A stretch of DNA of 56,657 nucleotides from Mycobacterium helveticum (lineage in GTDB: Bacteria > Actinomycetota > Actinomycetes > Mycobacteriales > Mycobacteriaceae), in assembly GCF_007714205.1 (NCBI RefSeq), contig NZ_VMQU01000019.1:1-56657 (forward strand). Direction: 5' to 3'. A model generated the notes under the pieces. It saw only the letters and a list, made by a program, of their open reading frames with translations. It was not told the origin of the DNA and did no database searches. The position numbers and the translations under genes were made by a program. Below, piece after piece: positions 7,910-17,809 of this stretch. Each line of letters starts with the position of its first letter. The stretch's first letter is position 1.

Positions 7910-9892
7910 ATGCGGTATGTCGTTACCGGCGGTACCGGGTTCATCGGTCGCCGCATCGTCTCTCGCCTCCTCGACCACCGGCCCGACGCCCAGGTCTGGG
8001 TGCTGGTCCGCCGCCGGTCGCTCGGCCGCTTCGAACGCCTGGCCGCCGAGTGGGGTGAGCGGGCCCGGCCGCTGGTCGGCGAACTCCCCGACCCGGCGCT
8101 GACCGAGCAGACCCTGCAAGACCTCGGCGAGGTCGACCACGTCGTGCACTGCGCGGCGATCTACGACATCACCGCCGGGGCGGCCGAACAACGGGCCGCG
8201 AACGTCGAGGGCACCCGCGCGGTCATCGACCTGGCGCTGCGGCTGGACGCCACGTTGCACCACGTGTCGTCGATCGCCGTGGCGGGCAACTTCGCCGGCG
8301 CGTACACCGAGGACGACTTCGACGTGGGCCAGCGGCTGCCGACCGCCTACCACCAGACCAAGTTCGAGGCCGAGTCGCTGGTGCGTTCGGCGCCCGGGCT
8401 GCGCCACCGCATCTACCGCCCGGCGGTGGTGGTCGGCGATTCGCGCACCGGCGAGATGGACAAGGTCGACGGGCCCTACTACTTCTTCGGCGTGCTGGCC
8501 AAGCTGGCTGTGTTGCCCACGCTGACCCCCATGCTGCTGCCCGACACCGGGCGCACCAACATCGTCCCCGTCGACTACGTCGCCGACGCGCTGGTCGCGC
8601 TCCTGCACGCCGACGGTCGCGATGGCCAGACGTTCCACTTGACCGCTCCGAAAAACATTGGCCTGCAAGGTATCTACCGCGGCCTCGCCAAGACGGCCGG
8701 GCTGCCGCCGGCGCGCGGGTCGCTGCCCGGCTCGCTGGCCGCGCCGCTGCTGAAGGCGCGCGGACGCGCCCGGGTGCTGCGCGACATGGCGGCCACCCAG
8801 CTCGGGATCCCCGCCGAGATCTTCGACGTGGTCGACCTCAAGCCCACGTTGGTCAGCGAGCAGACCCGGAAAGCCTTGCACGGCAGCGGGATCACGGTTC
8901 CCGAGTTTGCCGCTTACGCGCCGAAGCTGTGGCGGTACTGGGCCGAACACCTCGATCCCGACCGCGCCCGCCGCGACCACCCGCAAGGACCCTTGCACGG
9001 CCGCCACGTCATCATCACCGGGGCCTCCAGCGGCATCGGGCGGGCGTCGGCCGTCGCCGTCGCCCGGCGCGGGGCGACGGTGTTCGCGCTGGCCCGCAGC
9101 GGCGACGCGCTCGACGAGCTGGTCGCCGAGATCCGCGCCGACGGCGGTGACGCGCACGCCTTCCCCTGCGACGTCACCGACTCCGCGTCGGTGGAGCACA
9201 CCGTCAAAGACATCCTCGGCCGCTTCGACCACGTCGACTACCTGGTGAACAACGCCGGCCGCTCGATCCGCCGCTCGGTGGTCAATTCCACCGACCGGCT
9301 GCACGACTACGAACGGGTGATGGCGGTCAACTACTTCGGTGCGGTGCGCATGGTGCTGGCGTTGCTGCCGCACTGGCGCGAACGCCGGTTCGGCCACGTC
9401 GTCAACGTCTCCAGCGCCGGTGTGCAGGCCCGCAACCCCAAGTACAGCTCGTACCTGCCGACGAAGGCGGCGCTGGACGCGTTCGCCGACGTCGTCGCCT
9501 CCGAGACGCTGTCGGACCACATCACGTTCACCAACATCCACATGCCGCTGGTGGCCACCCCGATGATCGTGCCGTCGCACCGGCTCAATCCGGTGCCGCC
9601 GATCAGCCCCGAGCGCGCGGCCGCGATGGTGATACGCGGTCTGGTGGAGAAGCCGGCGCGCATCGATCCCCCGCTGGGCACCCTCGCCGAGGCCGGCCAC
9701 TACTTCGCGCCGCGGCTGTCGCGGCGGCTCCTGCACCAGCTCTACCTGGGCTACCCCGATTCGGCGGCGGCGCGCGGGCTGCCCACCGTCCCTGCCGCGC
9801 CCCGGCCGCCCGAACGTCGGCCCCGGCACCCCGCTCGCGGCCTCCGGCCGGTCAGGCGGCTGGTGCGGCTGATGCCCGGGGTGCACTGGTAG
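7910..9892 (+). CDS. acrA1: Two-domain fatty acyl-CoA reductase AcrA1
   Basis: A 660-residue fusion of two NAD(P)-binding domains. Residues 1 to about 330 are an extended SDR/NAD-dependent epimerase-type reductase with VTGGTGFIGRRIV at the start and the YHQTK active-site pair. From about residue 365 a classical SDR domain begins with IITGASSGIGRASA and contains NNAGRS and the YLPTK active site. This arrangement is that of mycobacterial AcrA1 (Rv3391), annotated as an acyl-CoA reductase that makes fatty aldehydes or alcohols for lipid or wax synthesis. The start is ATG 7910, giving MRYVVTGGTGFIG. In M. tuberculosis cmaA1 follows on the other strand; here iunH follows directly. Which domain acts on which step cannot be read from the sequence. 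Confidence 0.92.
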   Translation: MRYVVTGGTGFIGRRIVSRLLDHRPDAQVWVLVRRRSLGRFERLAAEWGERARPLVGELPDPALTEQTLQDLGEVDHVVHCAAIYDITAGAAEQRAANVEGTRAVIDLALRLDATLHHVSSIAVAGNFAGAYTEDDFDVGQRLPTAYHQTKFEAESLVRSAPGLRHRIYRPAVVVGDSRTGEMDKVDGPYYFFGVLAKLAVLPTLTPMLLPDTGRTNIVPVDYVADALVALLHADGRDGQTFHLTAPKNIGLQGIYRGLAKTAGLPPARGSLPGSLAAPLLKARGRARVLRDMAATQLGIPAEIFDVVDLKPTLVSEQTRKALHGSGITVPEFAAYAPKLWRYWAEHLDPDRARRDHPQGPLHGRHVIITGASSGIGRASAVAVARRGATVFALARSGDALDELVAEIRADGGDAHAFPCDVTDSASVEHTVKDILGRFDHVDYLVNNAGRSIRRSVVNSTDRLHDYERVMAVNYFGAVRMVLALLPHWRERRFGHVVNVSSAGVQARNPKYSSYLPTKAALDAFADVVASETLSDHITFTNIHMPLVATPMIVPSHRLNPVPPISPERAAAMVIRGLVEKPARIDPPLGTLAEAGHYFAPRLSRRLLHQLYLGYPDSAAARGLPTVPAAPRPPERRPRHPARGLRPVRRLVRLMPGVHW

Positions 9893-9976
9893 GGCGGTTT
9901 CCGTTCAGCCGCAGGCGATTGCGGCATCCCTGCCCACCATCCCGGTGGCCGTGAGCGTCCCGGTAGTCTTGCGACG

Positions 9977-10999
9977 GTGACCCCGGTATTCGTCGACGTC
10001 GACACCGGTGTCGACGACGCGCTGGCGTTGCTGTATCTGCTGGGCAGCCCCGGCGCCAACCTGGTCGGCATCGCCTCGACCGGCGGAAACGTTGGGGTGG
10101 AACAGGTTTGCGAGAACAACCTGGGCCTGCTCGAGCTGTGCCGGATCAGCGGGGTGCCCGTCTCCAAGGGATCCGGCGACACCCTGACCGGACCGATGCG
10201 GCCGCCCTCGAAGGTGCACGGTCCCCGGGGGCTGGGGTACGCCGACCTGCCGCCGAGCGCCCTGGAGCTCACCGGCCACGACTCCGCGACGGCGTGGGTG
10301 CGCGCGGCGCACGCCTTCCCCGGTGAGCTGATCGGCGTGGCGACCGGCCCATTGACGAACCTGGCGCTGGCGCTGCGCGCCGAGCCCGCGCTGCCGACGC
10401 TGCTGCGCCGGCTGGTGATCATGGGCGGCTCCTACGACCACCGCGGCAACGTCACCCCGGTGGCGGAATGGAACATGAGCGTGGACCCGGAGGCCGCCGC
10501 CGAGGTGCTCACGGCGTGGGGTGGCCCGCGGGGGCCGCTGCCGCTCCTGTGCGGGCTGGACCTGACCCGCACCGTGGCGATGACGCCCGACCACCTCGCC
10601 AGGCTGGCGGCCGCCGCGGGGTCGACATCAGCCTCGACCACGCCGATGAGCGCGAACGACGAACGCGGCACCCGGTCGACGGCGTCCAATCCGTTGATCC
10701 GGGTGATCGAGGACGCGATGCGGTTCTACCTGGAGGCCTACCACGACAACGGGCACGGGTTCGAGGCCCATCTGCACGACCCGCTGGCCGCCGCGGCGGC
10801 GCTCGAGCCCGAACTCGTCACGGCGCGCCCGGCGACGGTGGACGTCGAGCTCACGGGCGCCCACACCCGCGGCATGACGGTGACCGACTGGTCGGGACGC
10901 CGAGAACCCAACGCGCTCATCGGTGTTGAGGTTGACCCGGCGGCGTTCTTCGACAGGTTCATCGAACGGGTGGGGACGTTCGCGCGTCGGTTGGCCTGA
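9977..10999 (+). CDS. iunH: Nucleoside hydrolase, inosine/uridine-preferring (IunH-like)
   Basis: A 340-residue member of the nucleoside hydrolase family, which cleaves the N-glycosidic bond of ribonucleosides for purine/pyrimidine salvage. The N-terminal calcium-binding motif DVDTGVDDALALL is intact. The segment RLVIMGGSYDHRGNVTPVAEWNMSVDPEAA is the conserved substrate region, and HDPLAAAAALEP near the end carries the His-Asp pair. The start is GTG 9977 (VTPVFVDVDTG). The length is slightly above the usual 310-320 residues; the extra residues are an Ala/Ser/Thr-rich insertion near 215-235. It corresponds to Rv3393. It may share a transcript with acrA1, from which it is separated by 84 bp. 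Confidence 0.92.
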   Translation: MTPVFVDVDTGVDDALALLYLLGSPGANLVGIASTGGNVGVEQVCENNLGLLELCRISGVPVSKGSGDTLTGPMRPPSKVHGPRGLGYADLPPSALELTGHDSATAWVRAAHAFPGELIGVATGPLTNLALALRAEPALPTLLRRLVIMGGSYDHRGNVTPVAEWNMSVDPEAAAEVLTAWGGPRGPLPLLCGLDLTRTVAMTPDHLARLAAAAGSTSASTTPMSANDERGTRSTASNPLIRVIEDAMRFYLEAYHDNGHGFEAHLHDPLAAAAALEPELVTARPATVDVELTGAHTRGMTVTDWSGRREPNALIGVEVDPAAFFDRFIERVGTFARRLA

Positions 11000-11005
11000 G
11001 GAACC

Positions 11006-11371
11006 GTGAGGGTTCGCCGGATGGAGATCGTTCGCGTCACCCTGGACACCCGGGTCACCGGGTGGCGCCCGCCGGCGGGAACTACCCTCAGGTGCCCGGC
11101 GGGCGCCAAGCTGCCGCTGATGATCAAGGGCATCTGCCACTCCGACGACGCGCGGCGCGCCAGGGAGATCGGCGTCGACGACATCATCAAGGCCGGCGCG
11201 ATGGGGGCCACCGCGGCGGGAATCGGCCGGCCCTACGCCTGCGCCCCGGCCCTCGGCGCTGTCGACGGCGTCGTGCACGCGCCGCGCTCGCCGGTGGCCG
11301 AGGCGGGCCTGCAGAAACGTGGCGCCGCAACGGATAACTCTGACTACGTTGACACCCAATTTCATTCGTAA
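11006..11371 (+). pseudogene. Internally deleted remnant of an FMN-dependent lactate 2-monooxygenase
   Basis: A 121-codon frame made of separate pieces of a lactate 2-monooxygenase-type (FMN alpha-hydroxy acid dehydrogenase family) protein joined in one frame. VRVTLDTRVTGWRPP matches the mid-protein TLDTW-GWRP block. KLPLMIKGICHSDDARRAREIGVDD matches the downstream LLKGI-DDA segment. AMGATAAGIGRPYACAPALG with VDGVVHA-RS-VAEAGL matches the C-terminal FMN-binding strand and helix. The SNHGG segment with the catalytic His, the N-terminal half and the extreme C-terminus are missing. No useful catalytic activity is expected. It starts six bases after iunH and its end overlaps the convergent imuB stop. 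Family matches are from memory. Confidence 0.7.
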
Positions 11372-12954
11372 CTCCCCTCGAGGTACCAGCGCCGCCTGCG
11401 ATAGCACAGCAGCAGCGCCCGGTTGCTTTCCAGCAGCACCTGCGCACGGGCGGTGCGGTTCCCCGCCCCGGCGGGGAACCGGTCGGGGTCCCACCACCGC
11501 TCGTCGACCGGCCACGGGCCGGCCCACCAGCACAGCCGCTCGTCGGCGCCACCGGCGATCATTCGCGCGGGGTCGGCGGAGAACAGCCCCCGGCCGGTCA
11601 CCCGCACCGGATTCCCCTGGCCGTCAAGCAGTTCCACCGGCTCGTCGAGCAACACCGACGGCGACGGCTCGGGCAGCCGACCGGGCCACGGCGGGCCGGG
11701 GTCGGCGCGCGGCACCGGTTCGTCGCCCAGCGGGACCAACGTGATGCGTTCGGCCGGCCCGCGGCCACCGGACAGCACCGGCACCCGCACCGCCTCGGGA
11801 CCCAGCAGACCCTGCACCCGCACCAGCGCCCGGCGGGCCCGCAGCCGGTCCTCCTCGCCCGGGCCGCCCCACAGCGGCAATTGCAGCGCCTCGGCGGACA
11901 CCACCTCCACGGCCCGCAGCCGCAGCAGCGTCACCGGGGCCGTCGGGCGGGCCCGGGCATTCCGGGTGCTCAGCCACCCGTCGAGCTGCCAGCGCACCCG
12001 GTCGGCAGTGGCGTCCTCGGTCAACGGCTCGGCGCACCGCCAGACCCGGCTGCGCTCCTCGCCGCACGCGGTGACGGCGTGGATGGCCAGCCGGGTGCAT
12101 CCCACCCCGGCGGCCATCAGCTGCTGATGCAGCGCGCCCGCCAGCGATCGGCCGGCGAACGCCGCGGCATCGACCCGGTCGATCGGCGGATCGCAGTCCA
12201 GCACGGCCTCGAGCTCCGGCGGTGGCTCCCGTCCGGACGGCCCCCGCTCGGGCTCGCCGCGGGCGAACCGGTGCGCGGTGACCCCGTCGGCGCCGAACCG
12301 GGACGCCACGTCGGGGCGGGGCAGCGCGGCGAACTGCCCGATGGTGCGAATCCCCATCCGCCACAACAGGTCCGCCAGCTCCGCCCGGCCCGGCCCGGCC
12401 AGGCTCGGCTCGGCGGCGAGCTGGCGGATCGACAGCGCCGACAGGAATTTCGCGTCGCTCCCGGCCTGGACGACCCGGCCCGCGCGCGCGGCGAAGACCG
12501 CGGTGGACAGCTGGTCGGCGATCCCGGCCTGACACTCGGCACCGGCCACTGAACTCACAGCCACCGCGTCGATCAGCCGCTCGGCGGCTTGTTGCTCGGA
12601 CCCGAAATAGCGGGCGGCCCCGCGCACCGGCAGCACCAGGAGCCCGGGACGCAGCACCTCGGCGCGGGGCACCAGATCGTCCACCGCCGCGATCACCGCT
12701 TCGAAGAGACGGGCGTCGCGGTCGGCGTCGGCGGTCGCCACGTGCAGCTGCGGGCAGCGGGCCGCCGCCTCCCGGCGGCGCAGCCCCCTGCGCACCCCCG
12801 CCGCGCGAGCGGCCGCCGAGCAGGCGATCACCCGGTTGGCCAGGGTGACCGCGACCGGGGCCGTCGCGGACAGGTCCGCCGCCACCGCCGCCGCGACCGC
12901 GGGCCAGTCCATGCACCAGATCGCCAGCACCCGGGAAGAAGCCACCGGAATCAC
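11362..12954 (-). CDS. imuB: DNA-damage mutasome protein ImuB (Y-family-like, catalytically inactive)
   Basis: A 530-residue Y-family polymerase-like protein, which acts as the hub of the DnaE2 mutasome and binds the beta clamp, DnaE2 and ImuA'. The N-terminal segment [18 protein letters not shown] replaces the usual DMDAFF catalytic start, so the acidic active-site residues are absent, as in other ImuB proteins. The palm and little-finger region is recognisable up to about residue 350, with [13 protein letters not shown] as the helix-hairpin-helix. LQLPLWG near residue 390 is a good candidate for the beta-clamp motif. I start it at GTG 12952-12954, whose GTGA overlaps the imuA' stop, implying translational coupling; a second GTG at 12943-12945 is possible. 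It is regulated through the LexA box upstream of imuA'. Confidence 0.92.
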   Translation of the reverse strand: MIPVASSRVLAIWCMDWPAVAAAVAADLSATAPVAVTLANRVIACSAAARAAGVRRGLRRREAAARCPQLHVATADADRDARLFEAVIAAVDDLVPRAEVLRPGLLVLPVRGAARYFGSEQQAAERLIDAVAVSSVAGAECQAGIADQLSTAVFAARAGRVVQAGSDAKFLSALSIRQLAAEPSLAGPGRAELADLLWRMGIRTIGQFAALPRPDVASRFGADGVTAHRFARGEPERGPSGREPPPELEAVLDCDPPIDRVDAAAFAGRSLAGALHQQLMAAGVGCTRLAIHAVTACGEERSRVWRCAEPLTEDATADRVRWQLDGWLSTRNARARPTAPVTLLRLRAVEVVSAEALQLPLWGGPGEEDRLRARRALVRVQGLLGPEAVRVPVLSGGRGPAERITLVPLGDEPVPRADPGPPWPGRLPEPSPSVLLDEPVELLDGQGNPVRVTGRGLFSADPARMIAGGADERLCWWAGPWPVDERWWDPDRFPAGAGNRTARAQVLLESNRALLLCYRRRRWYLEGSYE

Positions 12955-13640
12955 CCCGTTCGCGCCCGGCCGACCGTCCGGCCCGCACACACCCCGCCGA
13001 CCTGCAGCCGTACCCCGCCGATGCGCCCGAGGCCCGGCCGGCCCCCGGCCGTCAGCTCGTAACCGCAGACCCGGGCCGCAAGCCGGGTCGGTGCCCCTTG
13101 CCACTCGCCGTCGGTGACCAGCAGGGTGCAGCCCTTGTTGCGGGCGCGCGCCACCACCGCCCGCGCCCGCGTCTGCGGCACCCGTCGCCCGCCCAGGCCG
13201 AGCACCACCAGGTCCATGCCGTCCACGAGCACCGCGGCCACCTCCACCGGATCGGTTCCGGGATCGGGTATCACCGCGATCCGGCTCAGGTCCGCGCCCA
13301 TCTCCACGGCGGCCAGCAGCCCGATGTCGGGCTGGCCGACGATGGCCGCGTTGCCCCCGCCCGCCGTGACCGCGGCCACCACGCCCAGCAGCAGCGACCG
13401 CGCCCCCGACAGCACCGCCACCGTCCCCCGCGGCAACGCCACCGGCAGCGAATCCGCCAGCCACTGCGGGAGCGCCAGCCGGGATCCCGACTCGGGCAGC
13501 GGGTCGTCGGCGACGGCTTTCCCGGACGCCTTCCCGGACAACGACGCCTTCCCGGACAACACAGCCATCCGCCGGCGAAGCGATTCGAGCTGCTCGGCGC
13601 GGTTTTCCCGACGCCGATCGGAGGCGAAAGCCGGTGTCAT
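12951..13640 (-). CDS. imuA': DNA-damage mutasome accessory protein ImuA' (RecA-like fold)
   Basis: A 229-residue protein with a diverged RecA-like core, the second accessory factor of the mycobacterial mutasome; it works with ImuB and DnaE2 in damage-induced mutagenesis. The segment [19 protein letters not shown] sits where a Walker A loop would be but lacks the GKT/S residues. [39 protein letters not shown] corresponds to the following core strands. The start is ATG 13638-13640, 16 bp from a LexA box. Residues near 27-42 contain a short repeat ([14 protein letters not shown]) created by an 18-bp tandem duplication. Its stop overlaps the imuB GTG start. It corresponds to Rv3395c. Confidence 0.9.
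   Translation of the reverse strand: MTPAFASDRRRENRAEQLESLRRRMAVLSGKASLSGKASGKAVADDPLPESGSRLALPQWLADSLPVALPRGTVAVLSGARSLLLGVVAAVTAGGGNAAIVGQPDIGLLAAVEMGADLSRIAVIPDPGTDPVEVAAVLVDGMDLVVLGLGGRRVPQTRARAVVARARNKGCTLLVTDGEWQGAPTRLAARVCGYELTAGGRPGLGRIGGVRLQVGGVCAGRTVGRARTG
13525..13560 (-). repeat. 18-bp perfect tandem duplication inside imuA'
   Basis: The 18-base unit GACGCCTTCCCGGACAAC (plus strand) occurs twice in a row, at 13525-13542 and 13543-13560. It adds six residues in frame to the N-terminal linker of ImuA', before the core domain. The gene stays open, so the effect is probably neutral; copy number may vary between strains. Confidence 0.9.
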
Positions 13641-13655
13641 ACCCGTTCCCTATAT

Positions 13656-13671
13656 TCGAAAGTATGTTCGA
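13656..13671. promoter_or_regulatory. LexA (SOS) box of imuA'-imuB
   Basis: TCGAAAGTATGTTCGA, identical over 16 bases to the dnaE2 box at 4367-4382, lies 16 bp upstream of the imuA' start. It indicates that both halves of the mutasome respond to LexA together. Outside the core the flanks differ from those at dnaE2, and there is no extended inverted repeat here. Confidence 0.88.
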
Positions 13672-13801
13672 TCATCGCGAGTAAACACCCACCCTCCGAC
13701 AACCGTCAAGCAACGTGAGAGGCGGCTTTATGCGCTCGGTGCCGGTGTGGCTGATGGTGCTTTTGAGCCGCGTTTTCGCGGGGTCCCGGTGGCCGACCCG
13801 G

Positions 13802-14746
13802 TCAGAGCGCGCCGATCACCCGCGTCGCCAGCAGTTCCAGCGTCGGGTCACTGCCGCGATCGTGGGTGAACAGCACGATCTGCCCGAAGCCCAGCTCCTC
13901 CAGCTCTTTGATCCGGTCCACGATCTGCGGCGCCGTGCCGATAAGGCCGCCCTCGTGCAACCCGAACGCCGATGCGCTGAAACGCTTTTCGGCCACAGCG
14001 CGGACCTCGGGCAGCGTCGCGTCGTCGGGCGCGAGCGCCATGACCGCCTCGACCGACAACACGATGTCGGCCGGGTCGCGTCCGATGTCGGCGCAGCAGG
14101 CGCGCAGCACGTCGCGTTTGCGTTCCAGCTCGGCCAGCGCATAAGTGGGCACGTTCCACACGTCGGCGTACCGGGCGACCAGCGGCAGCGTGAACCTCTC
14201 CCCCACGCCGCCGACGACGATCGGCGGGCGCGGCTTCTGCACCGCCCCGGGGACGATCGGCATGTCCTCGACCGCGTAGTGTCTGCCCGCGAAGTCGACC
14301 CGCTCGTCGGCGAACGCCTGCGTGAGGATCTCGAGCGCCTCGCCGAGCCGCTCGGAACGGTCGCGGAAAGTGCCCCACGGCAAGCCCATTCGCAGATGCT
14401 CGTCGGGGATGGAACCGCTGCCGAGCCCGAGTTCGAGCCGGCCGCCCGAGATCTGGTCGAGCGTGGTGGCCATCTTGGCCAGTACCGCGGGGTGGCGGAA
14501 CTGGTTGCACAGCACCATGTGCCCGACGCGAAGCCGTTCGGTGCGGGCCAGCAGCGCGGTCGCCAGCGTCCAGGCCTCCAGCGACGGAATCGTCGGTGCG
14601 CCGGGCCCGTACATGTGGTCGTACAGCCACACCGAGCCGATGCCGAGCTCCTCGCAGCGCAGCGCGCGGTGCAGCACGTCGGAATACGTGAACCCCATCT
14701 GCGGCACGTAGACACCGATGTCGAGTGTGGTGTCGAGCGTGGTCAT
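13802..14746 (-). CDS. LLM-class F420-dependent oxidoreductase
   Basis: A 314-residue luciferase-like (TIM-barrel) oxidoreductase of the kind that uses coenzyme F420 in mycobacteria. Family landmarks are SVWLYDHMYGPG near the N-terminus, RLRVGHMVLCNQFRHPAVLAKMATTLDQISGGRLELGLGSG, and PPIVVGGVGERFTLPLVARYADVWNV. The substrate is not predictable. I start at the ATG at 14744-14746 (MTTLDTTLDIG), because AAAGGTGA lies upstream; an ATG 18 bp further up would add MRKGEA. I do not recall a gene at this position in M. tuberculosis, so it may be an addition or a loss in that species. It faces away from guaA and follows the region holding a TetR remnant. Confidence 0.85.
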   Translation of the reverse strand: MTTLDTTLDIGVYVPQMGFTYSDVLHRALRCEELGIGSVWLYDHMYGPGAPTIPSLEAWTLATALLARTERLRVGHMVLCNQFRHPAVLAKMATTLDQISGGRLELGLGSGSIPDEHLRMGLPWGTFRDRSERLGEALEILTQAFADERVDFAGRHYAVEDMPIVPGAVQKPRPPIVVGGVGERFTLPLVARYADVWNVPTYALAELERKRDVLRACCADIGRDPADIVLSVEAVMALAPDDATLPEVRAVAEKRFSASAFGLHEGGLIGTAPQIVDRIKELEELGFGQIVLFTHDRGSDPTLELLATRVIGAL

Positions 14747-14832
14747 GGCTTCACCTTTCCGCACCCGGTCGCGTCACGTCTCAGCGGGTATCCCCCGCTG
14801 CAGAACCGCATCCCCGGCGACGGATGCAATCC

Positions 14833-15246
14833 TCACGCGGAGGCGGGCGCACCGCAGGCCCGGTCGGCCCGGGGCCCGCCGTGACAGCGGTGGCGGCGCG
14901 CCCACCGCGCCCCCATGCCGCGCCACACCTGCGCAACGACGTTGCCGAGCATGAACGTGCGCGGCGCCCTCGAGCGCTGCGTGATGGTGAGCAGCGCGTA
15001 CAGACCCCGGCAGCAAGTACATCGCCGACAACGTCGCGTCCACCGACGCGTCGACGGCACCGGAAGCCTTCGCAGCCTCGATCTGCCCGACGGGCACCAC
15101 GACGATCCCGCGGTCGCTGCACTCGTCGCCGGCTGGCCGAATCGGCGAGAAATGCACGGCGAGAACGTCTTTGAACAGCCCAGCCGCCGCTCGGCGGCGA
15201 CCACCACCCGGACCACCCCGGCCGGCGCGTCGGGCAGCGTGGGTGA
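14833..15246 (-). pseudogene. Probable decayed TetR-family regulator (C-terminal domain)
   Basis: Read on the minus strand, two frames together give a TetR-like C-terminal domain. One frame reads [12 protein letters not shown] (about 15180-15216). The next continues with [17 protein letters not shown] and then [20 protein letters not shown]. The first frame is then resumed with [19 protein letters not shown] and [10 protein letters not shown]. Such blocks (a helix with RVV-AE, a KDV-HF-PI stretch and a late LYALL helix) are typical of TetR ligand-binding domains. At least two frameshifts are needed, and no helix-turn-helix domain is seen upstream. The 580-bp gap between the oxidoreductase (start 14746) and guaA (stop 15344) holds nothing else that I recognise. 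This is a pattern-based inference. Confidence 0.45.
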
Positions 15247-15343
15247 GCCCGCGGCGGAAGTAGCAGGCGCCGCGCGCCGCGCCAGGTCTCGACGGCGGCC
15301 GTGCGCGGGTGGGATCGGATGCCCGCGCGGGTATCCCAGCGGG

Positions 15344-16912
<1,569 letters not shown>

Positions 16913-17059
16913 GCCGCAAAGTTTAGTGGGCGCCGGTCGGGCGACCGGTGCGCCACCGTGCCGCGCCGCGCCGGGTCACCCGGTGGCGGCATGGGGGTGA
17001 GGCATGGTGGAGTGGGTAGGGCCCAACCGGTCCCCGACACCAGGAGAGTGAGGTCCGCC

Positions 17060-17809
17060 GTGCGCCCAGGGCTCGGCCTGCCAGAGAAGGTCCATGCCTG
17101 CCTGTTCGACCTGGACGGTGTGCTCACCGATACCGCCAGCGTCCACACCAAGGCCTGGAAGACCACGTTCGACGCCTTCCTGTCGCAGCGGGCCGAGCGC
17201 ACGGGCGAGAAGTTCGTGCCCTTCGACCCGGATGCCGACTACCGGCGCTACGTGGACGGCAAGAAGCGCGAGGACGGGGTCCGGTCGTTCCTCGAGAGCC
17301 GCAAGATCGCGCTGCCCGACGGCGGTCCCGACGATCCCGACGACGCCGACACGGTGTACGGCCTGGGCCACCGCAAGAACGCGATGTTCGAGAAGGTCCT
17401 GCACGAGGACGGCGTCACGGTGTTCGACGGGTCGCGGCGCTACCTGGAGGCGGTCTCAGCCGCGGGGCTGGGCATCGCCGTGGTGTCCGCCAGCGCCAAT
17501 GCCCACGACGTCCTGCAGATCGGCGGCCTGGATCGGTTCGTCCAGAAGCGGGTCGACGGTGTCACGCTGCGCGAGGAGCACCTCGCCGGCAAGCCCGCCC
17601 CGGACTCGTTCCTGCGCGCGGCCCAGCTGCTCGGTGTGGAGCCCCAGGCGGCGGCGGTGTTCGAGGACGCGCTGTCGGGCGTGGCGGCCGGCCGGGCCGG
17701 TGATTTCGGCTACGTGGTGGGTGTCGACCGGCTGGGCCAGGCCGACGACCTGCGCAGCAACGGCGCCGACGTCGTGGTCACCGATCTCGGCGATCTGCTG
17801 CGATCATGA
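17060..17809 (+). CDS. Beta-phosphoglucomutase-type HAD phosphatase/mutase (Rv3400-like)
   Basis: A 249-residue HAD subclass I protein of the beta-phosphoglucomutase family, which interconverts beta-glucose 1-phosphate and glucose 6-phosphate. Motif I is [14 protein letters not shown] (Asp nucleophile and the +2 Asp). Motif II is [12 protein letters not shown]. The later motif block is [17 protein letters not shown] followed by [18 protein letters not shown]. The cap domain carries [14 protein letters not shown]. The start is GTG 17060-17062; an in-frame GTG at 17048-17050 is possible but sits right against its AGGAG sequence. Its TGA overlaps the ATG of the next gene (ATGA), so the two are translationally coupled. 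The partner makes the substrate if it is a phosphorylase. It corresponds to Rv3400. Confidence 0.9.
   Translation: MRPGLGLPEKVHACLFDLDGVLTDTASVHTKAWKTTFDAFLSQRAERTGEKFVPFDPDADYRRYVDGKKREDGVRSFLESRKIALPDGGPDDPDDADTVYGLGHRKNAMFEKVLHEDGVTVFDGSRRYLEAVSAAGLGIAVVSASANAHDVLQIGGLDRFVQKRVDGVTLREEHLAGKPAPDSFLRAAQLLGVEPQAAAVFEDALSGVAAGRAGDFGYVVGVDRLGQADDLRSNGADVVVTDLGDLLRS

Noticed and set aside
7799..9886. 695-codon minus-strand frame opposite acrA1
   Set aside because: Its translation is His/Arg/Gly-rich low-complexity sequence with no family, while the plus strand encodes a complete two-domain reductase.
12955..13464. 170-codon N-terminal extension of imuB
   Set aside because: It is the out-of-frame shadow of imuA'; ImuB homology begins right after the GTGA overlap at 12954.
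13730..13801. Small frame beginning MRSVPVWLMVLLSRVF between imuA' and the oxidoreductase gene
   Set aside because: There is a modest ribosome-binding site, but the frame runs on antisense through the neighbouring gene with no family match; evidence is too thin.
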